A model generated the notes under the pieces. That model saw nothing but the letters and a program-made list of their open reading frames with translations, had not been told where the DNA came from and made no database searches. Shown in pieces: positions 62,404 through 64,000 of a stretch of DNA of 64,000 nt (position 1 is its first letter; each line of letters starts with the position of its first letter). Location of the stretch: contig CANQBM010000003.1 in NCBI GenBank assembly GCA_947589575.1, positions 1 through 64,000 of the forward strand, read 5' to 3'. The DNA is from an uncultured Clostridia bacterium. Lineage in GTDB: Bacteria > Bacillota > Clostridia > Oscillospirales > Acutalibacteraceae. Both the position numbers and the translations under genes were made by a program.

Positions 62404-64000
62404 TTACGAATTATTATAGTCGATATATTTTTCCCAGTATGCCCGCTCGATTGATGACACACTCGGAAAAACCTTTCTGATAGTCTTGCACAAAAATACG
62501 GCTTTTTTGTTGGCAGTCCCGCTTTTCAGCCAATCGGGCATTCCCTCGTTTTCATTTGTTTCGCAAAGGAATTGAAATGTTTCCGCCATATCCTCGTCAG
62601 CATTTGTCATTGCGTAATAACTTACAAAATAATCATTATTCACTTCTTCGGCATCGGGGTTATATTCTATTCCGTCGTTTAATTCTTCCCAAAGAGCGTA
62701 AAAATTTTCACCCCTGTCGTTATAATAATTATTTATCCGCTCATATATAAGGTGCATCATTTCATGATAAACTATATTTTTAGTAAAGCCATCGGTTGCA
62801 AAAGTGATTTCAAAATGCTCAAAAGTAAACGCAAAGGCATTTATTGTACCGCCAATATCCTTAACAATATTTATATTAAAATCATAACCGCCGTCTAAGT
62901 CGGAATACATTTCGGTAATAAAATTATCGGGAAATACAGATAACCCGTCATCAAGCTGATTTAACAGAAGATAGAGTTCAAGCGGTTTTACACCGTATGA
63001 AATTTCATAATCGGAATAATCAATTTTTTTGTCAACATAAACATTAATTGTATATTTATTCTTTATATCATCAATCAGGCTGTTATTTTCCCTGCTGAAA
63101 TCCTCCTCTGTCATTGCCCTAACATCAATGCTGCTGTTAACCGGCTCTGCACTGTATTCCCAAATATAAGGAATATACGAAGGTTCTTCGCCCTTTGAAT
63201 TTGAATATTCAAATATTACGCATACGTATTTATCATTTAACGCGGCAACGGCGGGGTTAACATAAACACCCTGCTCTGACACTTCGGTTTTTACTTTGTT
63301 GATACAAATAGCTTTTTCATAGTCATTAACTGAAAAATCAAGGCTCTTACCGTTGCTTTTGTATTTTACACAAAGCATTATTTTGCCGAAGCTGTCGAGA
63401 ATTTGGTCACTGTCGGTTCTGTCAACAAAAGCATATTGAGGATTATCATAGAATACACAGATTTTCATTTTATTCTCATAGTCGGCTGTATAGTCGTCAT
63501 AATAACCGAAACTACCGTTTACAAACGGCGATTTCTTTGCCTTTTCTTCCAGCTCTTCGCCCGAATAATATTTATATTCAACCTCATCTATTTTATTGAA
63601 ATTAAAATCATATATTATGCCCTTTTCTCTATTCACATCAATAACTGCTATTTTGTCTTTGTCGTAAAAACGGGCGTCGTTTATTTCCATTTGCTTACTA
63701 TCCGTTAAGCTTTTTTTTAAAATAATTTTTTCCTCTTTTAAATTATACAAAACCAAATAATATATATTTAAATCATTATCGGTTAATTTAGTTGAAAAAA
63801 TCAAAATATTGTCACCGGAAATATCAACAGAAAGAGGGTATGTTTTTTCATCAAACAAATTCTTTATTTCTGTAAGTCCGGGATATTTTGTTGCAATATC
63901 CGTTGAAGTGAGCTTTGTATTATCTTTAGTATGGTTTTCGTTAACGGAGGACGTTACCGAACAGCCGTTTAGAAATATAATTGCAACAGCCAGAAAAAGC
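62404..64000 (-). CDS. Lipoprotein with C-terminal zinc metallopeptidase motif (partial, N-terminus cut)
   Basis: The frame stays open to the right edge: 47 codons before the apparent internal start at 63858 encode the end of a signal peptide with lipobox (LFLAVAIIFLNGCSVTSS), so the gene is a lipoprotein and only its first codons are missing. About 531 residues are visible. The N-terminal ~290 residues are beta-rich with repeats of the type DKIAVIDVNREKGIIYDFN, suggesting a propeller-like domain. A metallopeptidase segment follows, KNIVYHEMMHLIYERIN (HExxH), with a third-ligand candidate in NADEDMAETFQFL. No family name is certain. Confidence 0.75.
   Translation of the reverse strand, partial: LFLAVAIIFLNGCSVTSSVNENHTKDNTKLTSTDIATKYPGLTEIKNLFDEKTYPLSVDISGDNILIFSTKLTDNDLNIYYLVLYNLKEEKIILKKSLTDSKQMEINDARFYDKDKIAVIDVNREKGIIYDFNFNKIDEVEYKYYSGEELEEKAKKSPFVNGSFGYYDDYTADYENKMKICVFYDNPQYAFVDRTDSDQILDSFGKIMLCVKYKSNGKSLDFSVNDYEKAICINKVKTEVSEQGVYVNPAVAALNDKYVCVIFEYSNSKGEEPSYIPYIWEYSAEPVNSSIDVRAMTEEDFSRENNSLIDDIKNKYTINVYVDKKIDYSDYEISYGVKPLELYLLLNQLDDGLSVFPDNFITEMYSDLDGGYDFNINIVKDIGGTINAFAFTFEHFEITFATDGFTKNIVYHEMMHLIYERINNYYNDRGENFYALWEELNDGIEYNPDAEEVNNDYFVSYYAMTNADEDMAETFQFLCETNENEGMPDWLKSGTANKKAVFLCKTIRKVFPSVSSIERAYWEKYIDYNNS

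Overview
The window looks like a chromosomal segment of an anaerobic, spore-forming, low-GC Firmicute of the class Clostridia, most like the Ruminococcaceae/Oscillospiraceae. The evidence is the mother-cell sigma factors SigE (with its protease SpoIIGA) and SigK, a ferredoxin-dependent 2-oxoacid oxidoreductase, a radical-SAM maturase, a T-box leader, a CIRCE-controlled groESL operon, an IspH-ribosomal-S1 fusion, Gram-positive lipoproteins and CdaA/CdaR signalling. I saw no rRNA, tRNA, CRISPR array, insertion sequence, prophage or integration scar. The segment is ordinary core chromosome with a few unusual operons, and most genes lie on the minus strand.

Layout. 1-2.8 kb: CdaR (cut by the window edge) and CdaA, then a class-V aminotransferase/cysteine desulfurase paired with a DUF3343 protein. 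2.9-5.3 kb: a GPH-type transporter with a very long charged coiled-coil tail. 5.4-7.4 kb: a radical-SAM/SPASM maturase coupled to a lipoprotein. 7.5-11.4 kb (plus strand): an iron-type alcohol dehydrogenase in one operon with a TrpXYZ-like ABC importer. 11.4-13.6 kb: a membrane-anchored class 3 lipase and an acyltransferase 3 protein. 13.8-17.1 kb: porG-porD-porA-porB behind a complete T-box leader, followed by a sirtuin gene. 17.9-20 kb: groES-groEL with CIRCE. 20-24.5 kb: a tight housekeeping operon (DUF1858, trmK, Nif3-like, rqcH, ispD, ispF). 24.6-25.1 kb: a DUF4364 regulator. 25.2-31.8 kb: an ABC-F ATPase, a flavoprotein, cmk, plsC and ispH-S1.

32-33.2 kb: manA and a small DUF378 membrane protein. 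33.2-34.7 kb: spoIIGA-sigE. 34.8-39.2 kb: a signal-peptidase-like protein, an ABC exporter, a GH2 glycosidase and a cyclophilin. 39.4-41.4 kb: an Rrf2 regulator, a TcdA-like protein and a LarE-like sulfur transferase. 41.6-42.3 kb: intact sigK. 42.3-43.1 kb: an orphan fumarase beta-type subunit with a coiled-coil partner. 43.1-47 kb: two tandem parvulin-type foldase paralogues. 47.1-48.5 kb: an O-antigen-ligase-like protein. 48.6-50 kb: beta and gamma-like subunits of a sodium-pumping decarboxylase. 50-60 kb: a complete UMP biosynthesis operon, pyrC-carA-carB-pyrK-pyrDB-pyrF-pyrE-pyrB-pyrI. 60-62.4 kb: a GH4 glycosidase and a PfkB kinase. 62.4-64 kb: a lipoprotein with an HExxH metallopeptidase motif, cut by the window edge.

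How the parts work together. Three MEP-pathway enzymes (IspD, IspF, IspH) lie in two operons. The pyr operon covers every step from bicarbonate/glutamine to UMP with no regulator or attenuator in its leader. The most informative regulatory features are the T-box in front of the 2-oxoacid:ferredoxin oxidoreductase, which ties that enzyme to amino-acid supply; an Rrf2-type palindrome across the -10 of the rrf2-tcdA-larE operon; a spoIIG-like long-spacer promoter inside the hairpin before spoIIGA; and one -35 hexamer shared by two divergent promoters at 24.5 kb. No clearly undescribed system stands out. The best candidates for new biology are the T-box-controlled oxidoreductase, the transporter with the coiled-coil tail, the maturase/lipoprotein pair, the dehydrogenase/importer operon and the orphan fumarase-like subunit.
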